A stretch of DNA of 64,000 nucleotides from Anseranas semipalmata (lineage: Eukaryota; Chordata; Aves; Anseriformes; Anseranatidae). Positions 25,272-36,250 of this stretch are shown one piece after another. The stretch covers positions 628,211 through 692,210 of the forward strand of contig VXAA01004026.1 of assembly GCA_013399115.1 (NCBI GenBank), in the 5' to 3' direction. Numbering within the stretch: position 1 is the first letter of the stretch; each line of letters opens with the position of its first letter. The notes below the pieces were generated by a model. That model saw nothing but the letters and a program-made list of their open reading frames with translations. It had not been told where the DNA came from and did no database searches. The translations under genes were made by a program, and so were the position numbers.

Positions 25272-26672
25272 CTAAGAGAAAAGAGAAAAAGAGAGCCACA
25301 CGTGCCAGGGAAGGACCAGCAATCAAAACCAAGGTGAAACACAGTTCTGCAGTGCCTGAGAACTCCCAGAAACATACATGAAACAACCAGAGATCATTGA
25401 AGAAAGAAGGCTAAGCCTTCTTATGACTCAGATGAAGAAAGTCTCTTCCATTGAAAAAAAAAAAAAAAATCCTTACAAGGAAGTCTGGGATAACAAGGTG
25501 AACATCAATTTCCAGAAGTTTGGAATAAATCTGTCACTTGATAAATATCAGCAGTAGATCAAAGACCAAATAACTTATCACAGAGCACTAAAAATAAATA
25601 AATGAGTGCCTGAAGGAATCTTCTGAAATAACCTTTAAGTGAAAACTTAAGAGGGAAAGACTGAAATTCTACTCTGAACAGAAAGAAAACACCTGGAAGT
25701 TTGTTAGGGGATGGATTCTTTAGTTCAGGCTAAAGTTGTTTTTTTGGAGTTTTATTTCTTTCTGAGTTAAAGTAGAACACAGAATATCTGAAATCTAACC
25801 TATATACAACATAAAAAAATTTCTGTTTTCCTTAAAGATTACTTCAGCAAAGATTTAAAAGATAAACTACTAGAAATTAACTGACATTAGATCAGATCAT
25901 GGATAAAACTTCCACTTCAAAAAATCAAAAATAAAAGGAAGTCCCCTCTTGTGAAAAATCAGGAACATTAAGAAAAAAAAACTTTCCTAGGAACTGACAG
26001 AGCCTCCTTCATAATCTTCCTACGGGAAAATGAAAAAAAAAAAGCACATTGCTGAAATCAAAGCCCAACACAATTAAAAACAACCGTTTCTCTAAGGCTC
26101 AACGTAACATTTTACCTTCTTGGTAGAAGTCTACCTCCAGGTGCAATTCAGACGCATCTAGCCCTTTTAGATCCAACACCATTCTCACCATATCTTGAAG
26201 CTGTGTTACGTGCACCAATTCATTCAGCTACACATCTTCCATCAGTTAATACAGAAGTGACAACGGAAACTTAGCTCTAAGACAAATGCAAAAAGAGAAA
26301 AAAGTGACATTAACTTCCTTGTGGATAAGCCAGTGTTAGAATGACTATTTTTATGAGTCCTTCACAGAGCATCAACTGACCCTGCACATCAGACTGACTC
26401 ACAACTCAGCTACATGCCAGGAATCACGCTAAGAAATGGAGAACCTAAAACATGTATCCATCAGTTTGATCCAGTCAGGTATTAAAATTTATCCTACCAG
26501 GCTGGTATGCAGTGTCTAGGTACAATTCAGAAAACAAATCACAAAGCTAATTATGGATGTCTGACCCTGGGCCAGAGTAAACTGACCCCATAATAGAGAT
26601 GACAAGCTTGGCTAAGAGCCATCAGAGGGCAGTGGTACAGAACAGTGTAGTTGTACTTCAGAGTTCAAAGAC

Positions 26673-26741
26673 CTTTCTTAGCACTTCCAAACCAGGATTC
26701 AGAAGTCCTTTGCAAAGATTCAGGCATCCTACTTTGTCTGC
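26673..26741 (-). other. candidate exon, 69 bp, on minus
   Basis: The acceptor (ACTTTTTCTTTCTTTCCAG) is close to ideal; the donor AAGAAAG|GTCTTT is weaker. The length is 23 codons. Two frames are open: one reads ADKVGCLNLCKGLLNPGLEV, the other contains MPESLQRTSESWFGSAKK. It lies 1.3 kb left of the CpG island, where an early intron or second exon of a leftward gene would be expected. The protein is not recognised. Confidence 0.25.
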
Positions 26742-28067
26742 CTGGAAAGAAAGAAAAAGTACCTTTGTAAAGAACCCTTTTAATAAGACCAAGTGAAGAT
26801 CAAAAATGCCCAAGTAAACAGAAAAAAAAAAACCACAACTGGAATGGTTAGGAAGAATCACCTACTCACTGGAAGAATTCAAAGTCTAAAGTTTTTGTTA
26901 TGTGGAATAATAATTAAACACCATTAATGAATAATAATGTAAAAAATATATATGTATGCACGTTTTCCACCAGAAGGCTCTACCCAACTGACAAAAGAAT
27001 TCAAGGACTTGTGTTCTTTCACAGGTTGAAAATACACAAAACGAGTTGTCCTAATGCATATCTTAACACTAACTGGGAATCCCTTAGCTAAGGGAGCTTT
27101 AATGATTCATTTACTAATGCAGAGACCAGGATTTGTACAACTATGAAGGTAAACAAATACATCTACCAAGTGTCTTCCTTCCTCCTGAGCCTCAACAAGC
27201 ATAATTAAATAAAATCTGATGATTGCTCTATATAAGAAAAGTATCATTTGTCTGGTGGATTTAAGGGGAAGTGGACAGAAGAAAATCACATATACACATT
27301 TCGATTCCCCCTCTTGGAAATTATGATCTGATGTCCTCAAGCTCAAAACTAGCTGACTACATAAATACAACAGTTAGAATTCAGCACTTTACAGATGCTG
27401 AATTTTATAAAGCACAGTCGAAACTCTGGCACAGTTCAAGAAATATGCATATAGAAGAGAGGTTTCCTGTAAACCTTTTAGTGCACTGATTTTAAGAGTA
27501 GCATTACTGCCATTATGCAAAAAACTTTCATTTTCATTTTGTGGCCCAAACAGGCCTAGCTCACATGCAATTAAAACAGAGTGTTTTCTCAGCTTTCTAA
27601 AAGTTTTAAGTACAAACATTTAAATGTTTACAGTTAAATAATGGTAAAACCTTGGAAATCATTAAGTAATGTTACACAGCCATTATTTCCACGCATGCAA
27701 ATGAATTCCACGAACTGGGCAGTTCACCATTTAGACTTCGGTTTGATTTGAACATTAAACCGAAAACCTTCTTTTCCACTGCACCACGACAACAAAAAGG
27801 CATTTCATCCGATTGGCAAATACAATTCTTTGGCTGACAAAAAAGGAAACTTTTTTAAAAGTTTTTTTTTAAAAAAGCTTTGAAGTAAAAATTAAGAAAA
27901 GTTATTTTTAAAATGAGTTTATGAGGCTTCTCCACAGAATTAAGTCCTGCGAGACCCATTTCCCAACCTGCCCTTTGCCTTTGAAAAATAATGCTGCCCT
28001 CGATGACAACTGAGATAAAGCACCACCGATGCCAACTACAGCATTTTAACAGAAACAAGATTTGTTG

Positions 28068-28609
28068 TGCTCCTCACGGGGGAAACACGGGCACGCTTCC
28101 AGCAAGCGACCACAAGGGCACGACGAAGGCTTCCATGGCCGATTTCTCCGCTCAGCGGTAACTGCATCGCCCCTCTGGCGCTTCCCCACAGCCGTACTTC
28201 CCTCCGGCACGGCCCCCCAGCTCTCCCGTGTGGGAGCGGGAGGGCAGGAGCCCCACCTCGCTGCCTTCCCCGTCGTTCGTTACCCGTTTTGCCCCATCCT
28301 GCAGGACGCGCCCGCAGCGCACGCTACGCTGCCAGGTGGAGAACTCCCAGCGCTGCGGGAGGGACCCGTGCGGGGCAAACACTCGGCAAGACGCCGCCTG
28401 CCGCCGCGGGGGGGGGATGCAACGCCCTGCCGCCTCCCCGCGCCCCGACCCGGGCGGGCGAGCGAGGGAGCGCCGGCCGGGCTCGGCGGGAGGCCCGGCA
28501 CTTGCGTGCGTCCTTCCCCTCGCGCCCTGCGGGTTCAAGCGGGGCTGCTGGCCCGCCGGCCCTTGCCTTGAGCCACCGCCGCCGCCACCCCCCCACCGGG
28601 CGGCAGCAC
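28068..28609. promoter_or_regulatory. CpG island, probable promoter, cut by an assembly gap
   Basis: Base composition changes abruptly from AT-rich to strongly GC-rich, with dense CpG dinucleotides, GGGCGG-like boxes, long C and G runs and no TATA box. This is the usual make-up of a vertebrate CpG-island promoter. An inverted CCAAT box (ATTGG near 27,812) lies just to the left. On the minus strand an ATG at about 28,303 has A at -3 and G at +4, a strong Kozak context. It is followed at once by a possible splice donor (AACGG|GTAACG), so a short coding first exon beginning MGQN is possible but unproven. On the plus strand CAGCG|GTAACT near 28,154 is a weaker donor. The right side of the island is lost in 935 unknown bases, so transcription direction cannot be fixed from the sequence. 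Confidence 0.8.
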
Positions 28610-29544
28610 NNNNNNNNNNNNNNNNNNNNNNNNNNNNNNNNNNNNNNNNNNNNNNNNNNNNNNNNNNNNNNNNNNNNNNNNNNNNNNNNNNNNNNNNNNN
28701 NNNNNNNNNNNNNNNNNNNNNNNNNNNNNNNNNNNNNNNNNNNNNNNNNNNNNNNNNNNNNNNNNNNNNNNNNNNNNNNNNNNNNNNNNNNNNNNNNNNN
28801 NNNNNNNNNNNNNNNNNNNNNNNNNNNNNNNNNNNNNNNNNNNNNNNNNNNNNNNNNNNNNNNNNNNNNNNNNNNNNNNNNNNNNNNNNNNNNNNNNNNN
28901 NNNNNNNNNNNNNNNNNNNNNNNNNNNNNNNNNNNNNNNNNNNNNNNNNNNNNNNNNNNNNNNNNNNNNNNNNNNNNNNNNNNNNNNNNNNNNNNNNNNN
29001 NNNNNNNNNNNNNNNNNNNNNNNNNNNNNNNNNNNNNNNNNNNNNNNNNNNNNNNNNNNNNNNNNNNNNNNNNNNNNNNNNNNNNNNNNNNNNNNNNNNN
29101 NNNNNNNNNNNNNNNNNNNNNNNNNNNNNNNNNNNNNNNNNNNNNNNNNNNNNNNNNNNNNNNNNNNNNNNNNNNNNNNNNNNNNNNNNNNNNNNNNNNN
29201 NNNNNNNNNNNNNNNNNNNNNNNNNNNNNNNNNNNNNNNNNNNNNNNNNNNNNNNNNNNNNNNNNNNNNNNNNNNNNNNNNNNNNNNNNNNNNNNNNNNN
29301 NNNNNNNNNNNNNNNNNNNNNNNNNNNNNNNNNNNNNNNNNNNNNNNNNNNNNNNNNNNNNNNNNNNNNNNNNNNNNNNNNNNNNNNNNNNNNNNNNNNN
29401 NNNNNNNNNNNNNNNNNNNNNNNNNNNNNNNNNNNNNNNNNNNNNNNNNNNNNNNNNNNNNNNNNNNNNNNNNNNNNNNNNNNNNNNNNNNNNNNNNNNN
29501 NNNNNNNNNNNNNNNNNNNNNNNNNNNNNNNNNNNNNNNNNNNN
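28610..29544. other. assembly gap, 935 unknown bases
   Basis: A continuous run of N follows a C-rich stretch and a GCC-rich stretch at the end of the CpG island. Extreme GC content is a common cause of dropout in short-read assemblies. The gap probably hides the core promoter and perhaps a first exon. Long open frames that appear to span it exist only because N is not read as a stop. Confidence 0.99.
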
Positions 29545-29850
29545 TTGCATGGTCTGTTCTCCCTTTGCATGACCGCAGTCAGCCCCTGGCTTCATGGTGC
29601 CGGGCTCCGTGGTGACAATAATCGTCTGGGCCTTGCTGTGCACGCTGGCCTGGCTGCTCCCGCTGGTTGGCTTCTCCCTCCCTTTGCTACTGACCTTCAC
29701 GACTTCTTCCACAGGACTCCCTATCTGCAATAGTATTGTAGCTGTCTGCCCTCTCCCACAGCCTGCTCGCTGTTGTTGACCTCCGCTTCTGGGCCAACTC
29801 TGAATCCCTCTCCTCTGTCCTCTGGCGTATTGTAAGAATTATTTCCATAC
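29545..29850 (-). other. open frame beside the gap, possible exon (coding strand uncertain)
   Basis: On the minus strand one frame is open from a TAA near 29,850 to the gap edge, about 100 codons. The half nearest the gap prefers G or C at third codon positions. It is rich in Ser, Lys, Gly and Thr and includes QTIIVTTEPGTMKPG; I do not recognise the protein. A possible acceptor (TATTGCAG) lies near 29,726 and a weak donor (AAG|GTCAGT) near 29,698. On the plus strand the same DNA encodes a hydrophobic 61-residue frame starting at an ATG (29,594) and stopping at 29,779, and CGCAG at about 29,578 could be its acceptor. GC-rich DNA beside a CpG island stays open easily, so neither frame is established. 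The minus frame looks more like ordinary coding sequence. Confidence 0.25.
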
Positions 29851-30258
29851 ATAGTTATTACATCGGTCTTAAATCTTGTGCCTTTTGTTTTCTGTAGTTA
29901 ATCATTCATACTTTCTAGTGTCGGCTCTGAATTCTCCAGAACTGGAGTTTATCCCGTGATTATGGATGAACAGTGGTGCTTCCAGTAAGCTGGTTTGCAA
30001 CCTAAAAGCTTACTCTGGAAATAGTTACCAATTATCCAAGCTGCATTTAATGTGCAAATATTGTGAAATGAATAAAATATACCATGCTTTTCCTATGGAA
30101 TTTGCAGTGTATGGTCTGTTAAAGGCCTGCACGTATACTTAGCTTTATTTATGTGCATACTTCTATTTAAGTAAGTAGGACTACTTCCAGTGCATAAAAT
30201 TAAGTGTGTATACAAGTCTTTCCATGGTGAGATACTTCATCTGAAATGATACTTCATC

Positions 30259-30510
30259 TCAAATGGCCTCAAGTTGCACCAGGGGAGGTTCAGGTTGGAA
30301 ATTAGGAGAAATTTCTTCTCAGAAAGAGTGGTTAGGCATTGGAACGGGTTGCCCAGGGAGGTGGTAGTCACCGTCCCTGGGGGTGTTTAAGGGAAGGTTG
30401 GATGTGATACTTAGGGACATGGTTTAGTGGGTAATATTCGTGGTAGGGGGACAGTTGGACTAGATGATCTTGGAGGTCTTTCCAACCTTAATGGTTCTAT
30501 GATTCTGTGA
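30259..30510 (+). mobile_element. CR1 LINE, 3' end fragment, sense on plus
   Basis: The block begins within the CR1 ORF2 end/3' UTR (AAATGGCCTCAAGTTGCACC) and continues through the familiar GGTTGCCCAGGGAGGTGGT and GGACTAGATGATCTTGGAGG segments. It ends with the octamer tail TTCTATGATTCTGTGA. It is 5'-truncated, as nearly all CR1 copies are, and quite well preserved, suggesting a younger insertion. A short local duplication of GATACTTCATCT lies just upstream (30,232-30,256). Confidence 0.95.
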
Positions 30511-33070
30511 CAGAATAGGCGATTACAGCAAACGGGGAGGGGAAGTGGAAATGAGGGTAACAGCAATAAAGTTACACTGAAATTTTGGTATGTTGTGTAG
30601 AAACAATGGGAGTTCCTTCTTTGCTTGTAAAAGCTAGTAGCTGGGTGAGTTGCTTAGGCTCCGGTATTGCAAACATGTACATGTTGTTAAAGGCTTGTCA
30701 GTAGTGCCATTGTATCAGCTGGACAAGATATGCTGAAAAATATTTATAACTTTGCTGGATAAAGTCTTGGTCACTTTTTATGTATTACATTTGGTACAGA
30801 GAAATGAAGTAGAGAAGTGCCGTTCATAAGATGAGGGGAGAAAAAGGAAAGAAGATGAATGAGGGGAAGAAAATGAGGGGAATAGACAGCATACAGAATA
30901 GTATGATAAGACAGGTGAACAAATTTTGATTGGAACAGGAACAGCAAACCATTTTACCAACTCAAATGTGCAACTGTCAATTACAATAAAACAAAAAACA
31001 CCAACAAGAAAAGCAAGTCATGCAGTAATGTATTGGTTTCTAAATGTTCAGAGGGACTCAGCAATTCAGTAAAAATATTCTGAGGTCTCTTGGCTATAAT
31101 GCTGGAGAACAGGAGGGGAATAGAGTCCAGGTGTTTTAAAATTCTGCATCAGGAAATAGAGTGGTCATTGTGGCCGTCAGATGGTTTCTCCCTGAAGCTG
31201 ATGAGGGACAAAACAGAAGCCTCCAGCCAGCCACCCTCTTGAGAGCTATGCAGCAGAGAGCCTGCAGCTAAGTAGGTGCTTTTGGACAGAAGCATTCAAA
31301 ATAGTCAATTAGCAAAATACAGAAAGGACAGGGAGGAAAGAGAATCTTTTCTGTACAAGCAATACACCAAAAAAAAATGACAGAGGTTTGTTTCGATTTG
31401 TAGGGAGGATATGTTTGTTTGTTTGCTTGCTTGCTTCTTATTATTATAGAACAGGATAACAAAGAGGTACTAAGGAAAAGTAGGGGCTGCCCAGACCTTT
31501 TAACAAAGAGGAAATACCTCATGCACCGTGCATTTTGTGAAGTATACAAAATCTATGAAAACAAACAAGCCTGTCTTTCCAAATCACTTTGTGGAGAACA
31601 TCTAGTATTGAAACATTCTGTCTACATAGCTGGGTATTTTAATACAGCTGCTGGCAGAAAAGTATGAAGTAGTGTATCAGAATACAAAAATACTGCCCTC
31701 CAAACAAAGCATCTGGTATGTCCTAAAAAGCCATAAGCACACACAGCACACTGTCAAATGTGGAAGGGCAAAAATGGTATCAGCATGAACAGAGGAGGTG
31801 AGCGGACAGAACTGAGAAAGAAAAATGTTTTTTCCCTCAGTGATAGGGAATGGAGAATGGATGTGACATGGATAACCTTCTGTTAATGTAGTATATTCTT
31901 CTCATAATCTATGCTAGTATAGACTGCCAGTTTCAGCATAGTTTCATATCTCGTATGAAAGGGTACTCTAACCTGGGCCAGAATTTCGGGTGTTTACGTT
32001 CAATTTCTTCTAACTTATATTGGAAGAGTATCAAACATGATGGGTAAATGTTTCCATCCCTCTGATCCCACGTCTGAGTCTCTCTCAGAAATCTTTTAGT
32101 GAATATTCAGGTATCTTAAACATAAAATCTCCAAAGCCAAGCTTTTTTTTTTTTTTTTTCCTGTAGGTAATTTTATATTTCCTGCAGCCTCTGCCATCAT
32201 CTGGTCTCCAGTTCATTGTTTTTAGGGAAAAAGAGACATCCTCAGCTTTTCCTCTTCTGACACACACGTTTGTCTCTCTGTTCTTTCTTTCATCTTGTTC
32301 TGAAGAACACCCCTTGCTTGGGGATTCACTACTTTCCTACATTTACCAGCTAAACTCTTGCCGAAAATGTTTTTTCTGGAGAGTTTATTTTTAGCACCCC
32401 TCATTTTACAAATCTGTCTTGCAGTGTTGCCCCACAAATGGCTGTATTTGCACAAAAAGCATGGCAGAAGATTGATGTGGCAGCAGGAGCAAGCGGCTTT
32501 GGAAATGCAGGGAACTGTTTAGATCAATTTTGGCACTGAAGAAAATGTAGCATAGAAATGCAATTTGACTTGCACCTGAAGAAGAAAGGACAAAAGCCTT
32601 TAAAGAGGTAAAATATCTGCAAAATCCATTGATAGCAAAATATATCTTTAAACCAGTCATGAAAAAATATGCAATACTAATAAATATCAATATATAACAG
32701 GTAAATATATTATTATCTATTAGTAGAGCCAAGATACAAATTGCACAGGAACTGGAATAGGTGTTGAATTCCGTCAGGTTTCTGTTTAATCTGTGAAAAA
32801 TCTTTTGCCATGTGCTGATTGTCATCAATTGTATTAAGTGGAGTAGATTAAAAAATACGTACTATAATAGAAATCCAGACTAGGATTTTCTCAAAAGATA
32901 TAATTAACCTGAAGATAAAATGAAAGGATATTTAAATACGGGAGTACTATGATAAGAAGCATATTTAAAATGCCTAGGAGAATGGATTAGTATCGGATAG
33001 AGCAAGATGAAGTAGATGGTCTCACTGATCCAAGCTATAAAGTGGCAAGATACCAATAAATAATAAGCAG

Positions 33071-33094
33071 GCTGAGAATTTCCAAATTCTCAGC
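33071..33094. repeat. perfect palindrome, 11-bp arms and 2-base spacer
   Basis: GCTGAGAATTT, spacer CC, then AAATTCTCAGC. The arms are exactly complementary. It could be a dimeric transcription-factor site or a small hairpin, and nothing around it tells which. Confidence 0.85.
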
Positions 33095-33515
33095 ATGTCA
33101 TAAAACATTAAAGATCAAGGCTTCCATAGCCATTTCAAACATCTCAGATATCTTACAGTTACATCATCTGATCGAATCACTTTCTGTAGTAGTCAATAAA
33201 GATAAAACAAGGGTAGAAAATTTAAGATACCTAGAACTATAGGCCCCAGAACATGCCTGCCCCAAGAAAGAAAATCTGTTTGAAACAATTAAGTAAGTTT
33301 ATTTTCAGCTCTTTCTCTTATGAAACCAAAAAGGAAGACTTTATTGTCCCAGGGCTTGATGTTGCATTGTCTGCTATGGCTAGTTCTACTGACTTCAGCA
33401 AACTCTGTGTAATGAGCGCAAACTGGAGTCTAGGAAATGGAGAATTCAATTGCAGGAGGGAGCCCTTGATTTTTAAAATTTCCCATCAGTAAATGTAATT
33501 ATTGTCACAGTTTTT

Positions 33516-33547
33516 GGCACTTTATGCTTATGGCACTATATGCTTAT
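33516..33547. repeat. two-copy 16-bp tandem repeat
   Basis: GGCACTTTATGCTTAT is followed directly by GGCACTATATGCTTAT, with one mismatch. Confidence 0.9.
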
Positions 33548-34226
33548 AGTAACAGTGACAACTGGCCATACGAACATTTTTTTTCATGGCACAACAGATT
33601 TGATTTAATCAAACCTGAAGAGACTAGACAACTAGTTAACCAACAGATAATTGTGCTAGCCATGTGACAACTGAATTCAGATGGCAGGTTGTGTTTTATG
33701 CCAACTCCTGGAAACTGTTAGTCTTACAGTGTACATGGGGAAAGAGTAGCAAATCATCCAGTCTGTCTCTCTGCACATACCAGATAATCTCTGCAAGGCA
33801 CTTTCTATGATATTTAGAGACAGTTCCCATTAATTATGTTGATCTTTTTTCCAGTACTGAAATCCCATGGTGTATGAAATGTGCAGTGTTTGCTTGACAT
33901 GAAATACTGGAACTAAACAACGTTATGTAAGGTATACCATCATATCAGGGAGCCATATTCTTCTGTGTGTTAGTGCCAGCTGTTAAATTATGATCATAAG
34001 CAGGATGCAGGGCAGGAGTGGGAATTACTCATTGTTACCCTGCCAAAAAAAAAATAATGCTGGAATTCTAAAAAATTCATATTTTCTAAATCTAAAATCT
34101 CAGAAATCTGTATATCTTCCCAGTTCCTCCACAATCTGGTAGGCGTTTTTAGAAATATACATTTGTTGCAGCATAACAAGGCCATCATTAACATTTTTCT
34201 TTGTAGGTAAAATGATGTACTTGAGC

Positions 34227-34296
34227 TTTCTTTGTTTTTGTTTTTGTTTTTGTTTCTTTTTTTTTTTTCTGTTTGGAAATTACTTTTTTTTTTTTT
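34227..34296. repeat. (TTTTTG)n and poly-T tracts
   Basis: Three GTTTTT units are followed by an interrupted T-run, 14 bases of unique sequence and a further 13-base T-run. Confidence 0.9.
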
Positions 34297-35239
34297 CAAG
34301 ATGTCCTTTTATAACACACTGATTCTCTTTGTTCTTTAGAGCCATGCCTCCCCCTAAAAAGACAGGGAATAGAATGATTTAGAGAAATCTGGGTGCCCAA
34401 TTCCAAAAAGTTGTTCCTAGACACATATCAGATATCACTCAACTTGCAAGGCTCCAAAAATCCGCAGAAGACTCCTTAATTAGCTTAAAATTTCATGAAC
34501 ACCTAAAACTCCACTCCTGGACGTGACATTTAAGCTCTGGAGACTTCTGGAAGTCAGGTACCTGTGGGTGAGGAGTTGCAAGGTGCTCATGTGATAACTA
34601 TGTACTTTCTTGGAGCTAGCCCTTTCTAAAGGTCAGCTGCTATCATTCTCTGTATCCTTGGGTAGCTTTAATTTGTTAGAAAAAAAATGAAAATCCAGCA
34701 AGAGTTATATTGTGAAAAGCAGCAGACTATCATTTCTATTGCACAACACTGTTTCCATTCTAGTCCCCTGGGCTTTCCTCCTCTGTTACTTAGAACAGAC
34801 TGAAACTTCTATTTTTCTGGGTTGAGAAGTTATGTGCTTAGTCTCTGCCCAAAGGTGAAATTGTTTCTGGAAAGCTTGAGCAAGAATGTTTTTGCTGTTT
34901 TAAGTGTGAAGACAGTGGGATAGGGGGAAAGAATTCTGTAAAGAGAAAAGCGCTTGAGGTTTTTTTAAATAGCTTTTTCATCAACATCACTAGATGTGAA
35001 AAGATTAAAGTCATGGCAGAAATAACCCTGCTTAGGAAAGTCTGTTCTTTTTCTCATTGGTCTTAAATCAGCTAGAGGGTCCTTCAAGCAGCATATACAG
35101 TCCGTCTTTAGCAGAGTCAGTGAACATTTAGGTTTGCCCTTCCTTGAGGAGTTAATATCTGCTCAGTTAGCTGTCCTCAGAGTCACAAACAGTGCATCCA
35201 TATTTTCATGGTGACACATTAACTGCATCCCGAAGTCCT

Positions 35240-36250
35240 AGTCCACTGGTTGCACTAGTGCTACATAATCCTTGATGGGGTGGCTCATCTGCAGTGTATC
35301 TACAGGTTTCCTCACAAACAAACTTGGATGAGGGAGGCCAGTGGGGAGGTGCTTGGTGCCCTTGGAGGTCCCACCTTGATGTGTGCTATGGCCACGGTCT
35401 GCTACTGATGGTACAGAGACCTCCAGAAGTGTTACAACAGGTGTTGTGGTCATGTCCCTTTGAATGTCCTCATGCCACTTATTGGAGCATTTCTCTGCAG
35501 AAGCACCTCACAATGTCTGGTGAGCAGCCTCAAGCCAACTACAAGGAGATCAGTGGACCTGAAGGCAGCATGTGTTTGCACCCAGAATGCCAGCTGCCAG
35601 TCTAGACAACGTAGGGAGGAGATTCTGGGTAGGCATGACACTACGTAACCCACTGCGGCACACTCTCACCTGTAGTTGTGCCAGGCATTGTGTGTCCAGC
35701 ACAAGCCCATGTCCAGCAAAGACTGTGAGGGAGGTGTCCTCCTCTGCCAGACTTGTAGTGTACAACCTGACTATCCTGTGTCCCAGGGGGGCTGAAATGG
35801 GGTCTTGGGCCATGGGTAGGGGGGGAGGCCTGTGGAGGTCAGGGCTGTGGGTACCCTCAGTGTCCTGGCACATCCTTATGGAGAGACTCCACATGGCTTT
35901 GACCATTCCTGATTTCAGGAGGAGGTCATAAAAGCGGAGCTCAGCAGGGAGCATTAGTGTGTGCAGTCAGGTGGAAAGAGACAGAGATAGGGGTTGCTGA
36001 GGCGTGGTTGCCTTTAGTCCCTGCTTAGAGGGCTCATGGTGTCTGATATGATGGCTATGGCTCTGAGAGCCGAGAGGCAAGCAGCAGTAGGACACAGGAC
36101 CTCTGTACAGGGAGAGCTTTCCAGAACTGCGTCATCCTTCCTGGCCTGACCAGGGCAGATGTGACGTTCATGCCCGCTCTGTGTGGGGAGGTGCAAACAG
36201 CTATACCAGGTTGTCCAGCACTTCCCACTTGCAATAAAACATCCTGCAGT
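35240..36250. other. GC-rich block with TATA-like box and poly(A) signal, possible transcription unit or LTR
   Basis: A sequence CATAAAAG at 35,927-35,934 resembles a TATA box on the plus strand, and AATAAA follows about 300 bases later (near 36,232). That spacing suits an LTR or a short gene. I found no TG…CA ends, no primer-binding site and no retroviral coding sequence beside it. A minus-strand frame of 134 codons (35,550-35,954) and smaller frames cross the block without recognisable domains. The nature of this kilobase is open. Confidence 0.2.

Larger units (their letters stand above)
30511..35239. other. non-coding DNA, no gene recognised
   Basis: AT-rich unique sequence with a GTTT/GCTT simple repeat (31,411-31,437), the 11-bp palindrome and the 16-bp tandem repeat. 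The segment near 33,380-33,430 (CTACTGACTTCAGC and onwards) resembles an old dispersed amniote repeat. Confidence 0.5.

Noticed and set aside
28280..28501. Minus-strand frame in the CpG island ending MGQN; likeness to the SURF4 start (MGQND)
   Set aside because: The splice donor leaves a GG that makes the next residue Gly rather than Asp, and four residues are not enough to identify a gene.
28067..29733. Three very long open frames (468-501 codons) across 28.1-29.7 kb
   Set aside because: They exist only because 935 unknown bases are translated as X. The real sequence on either side supports at most 100-150 codons.
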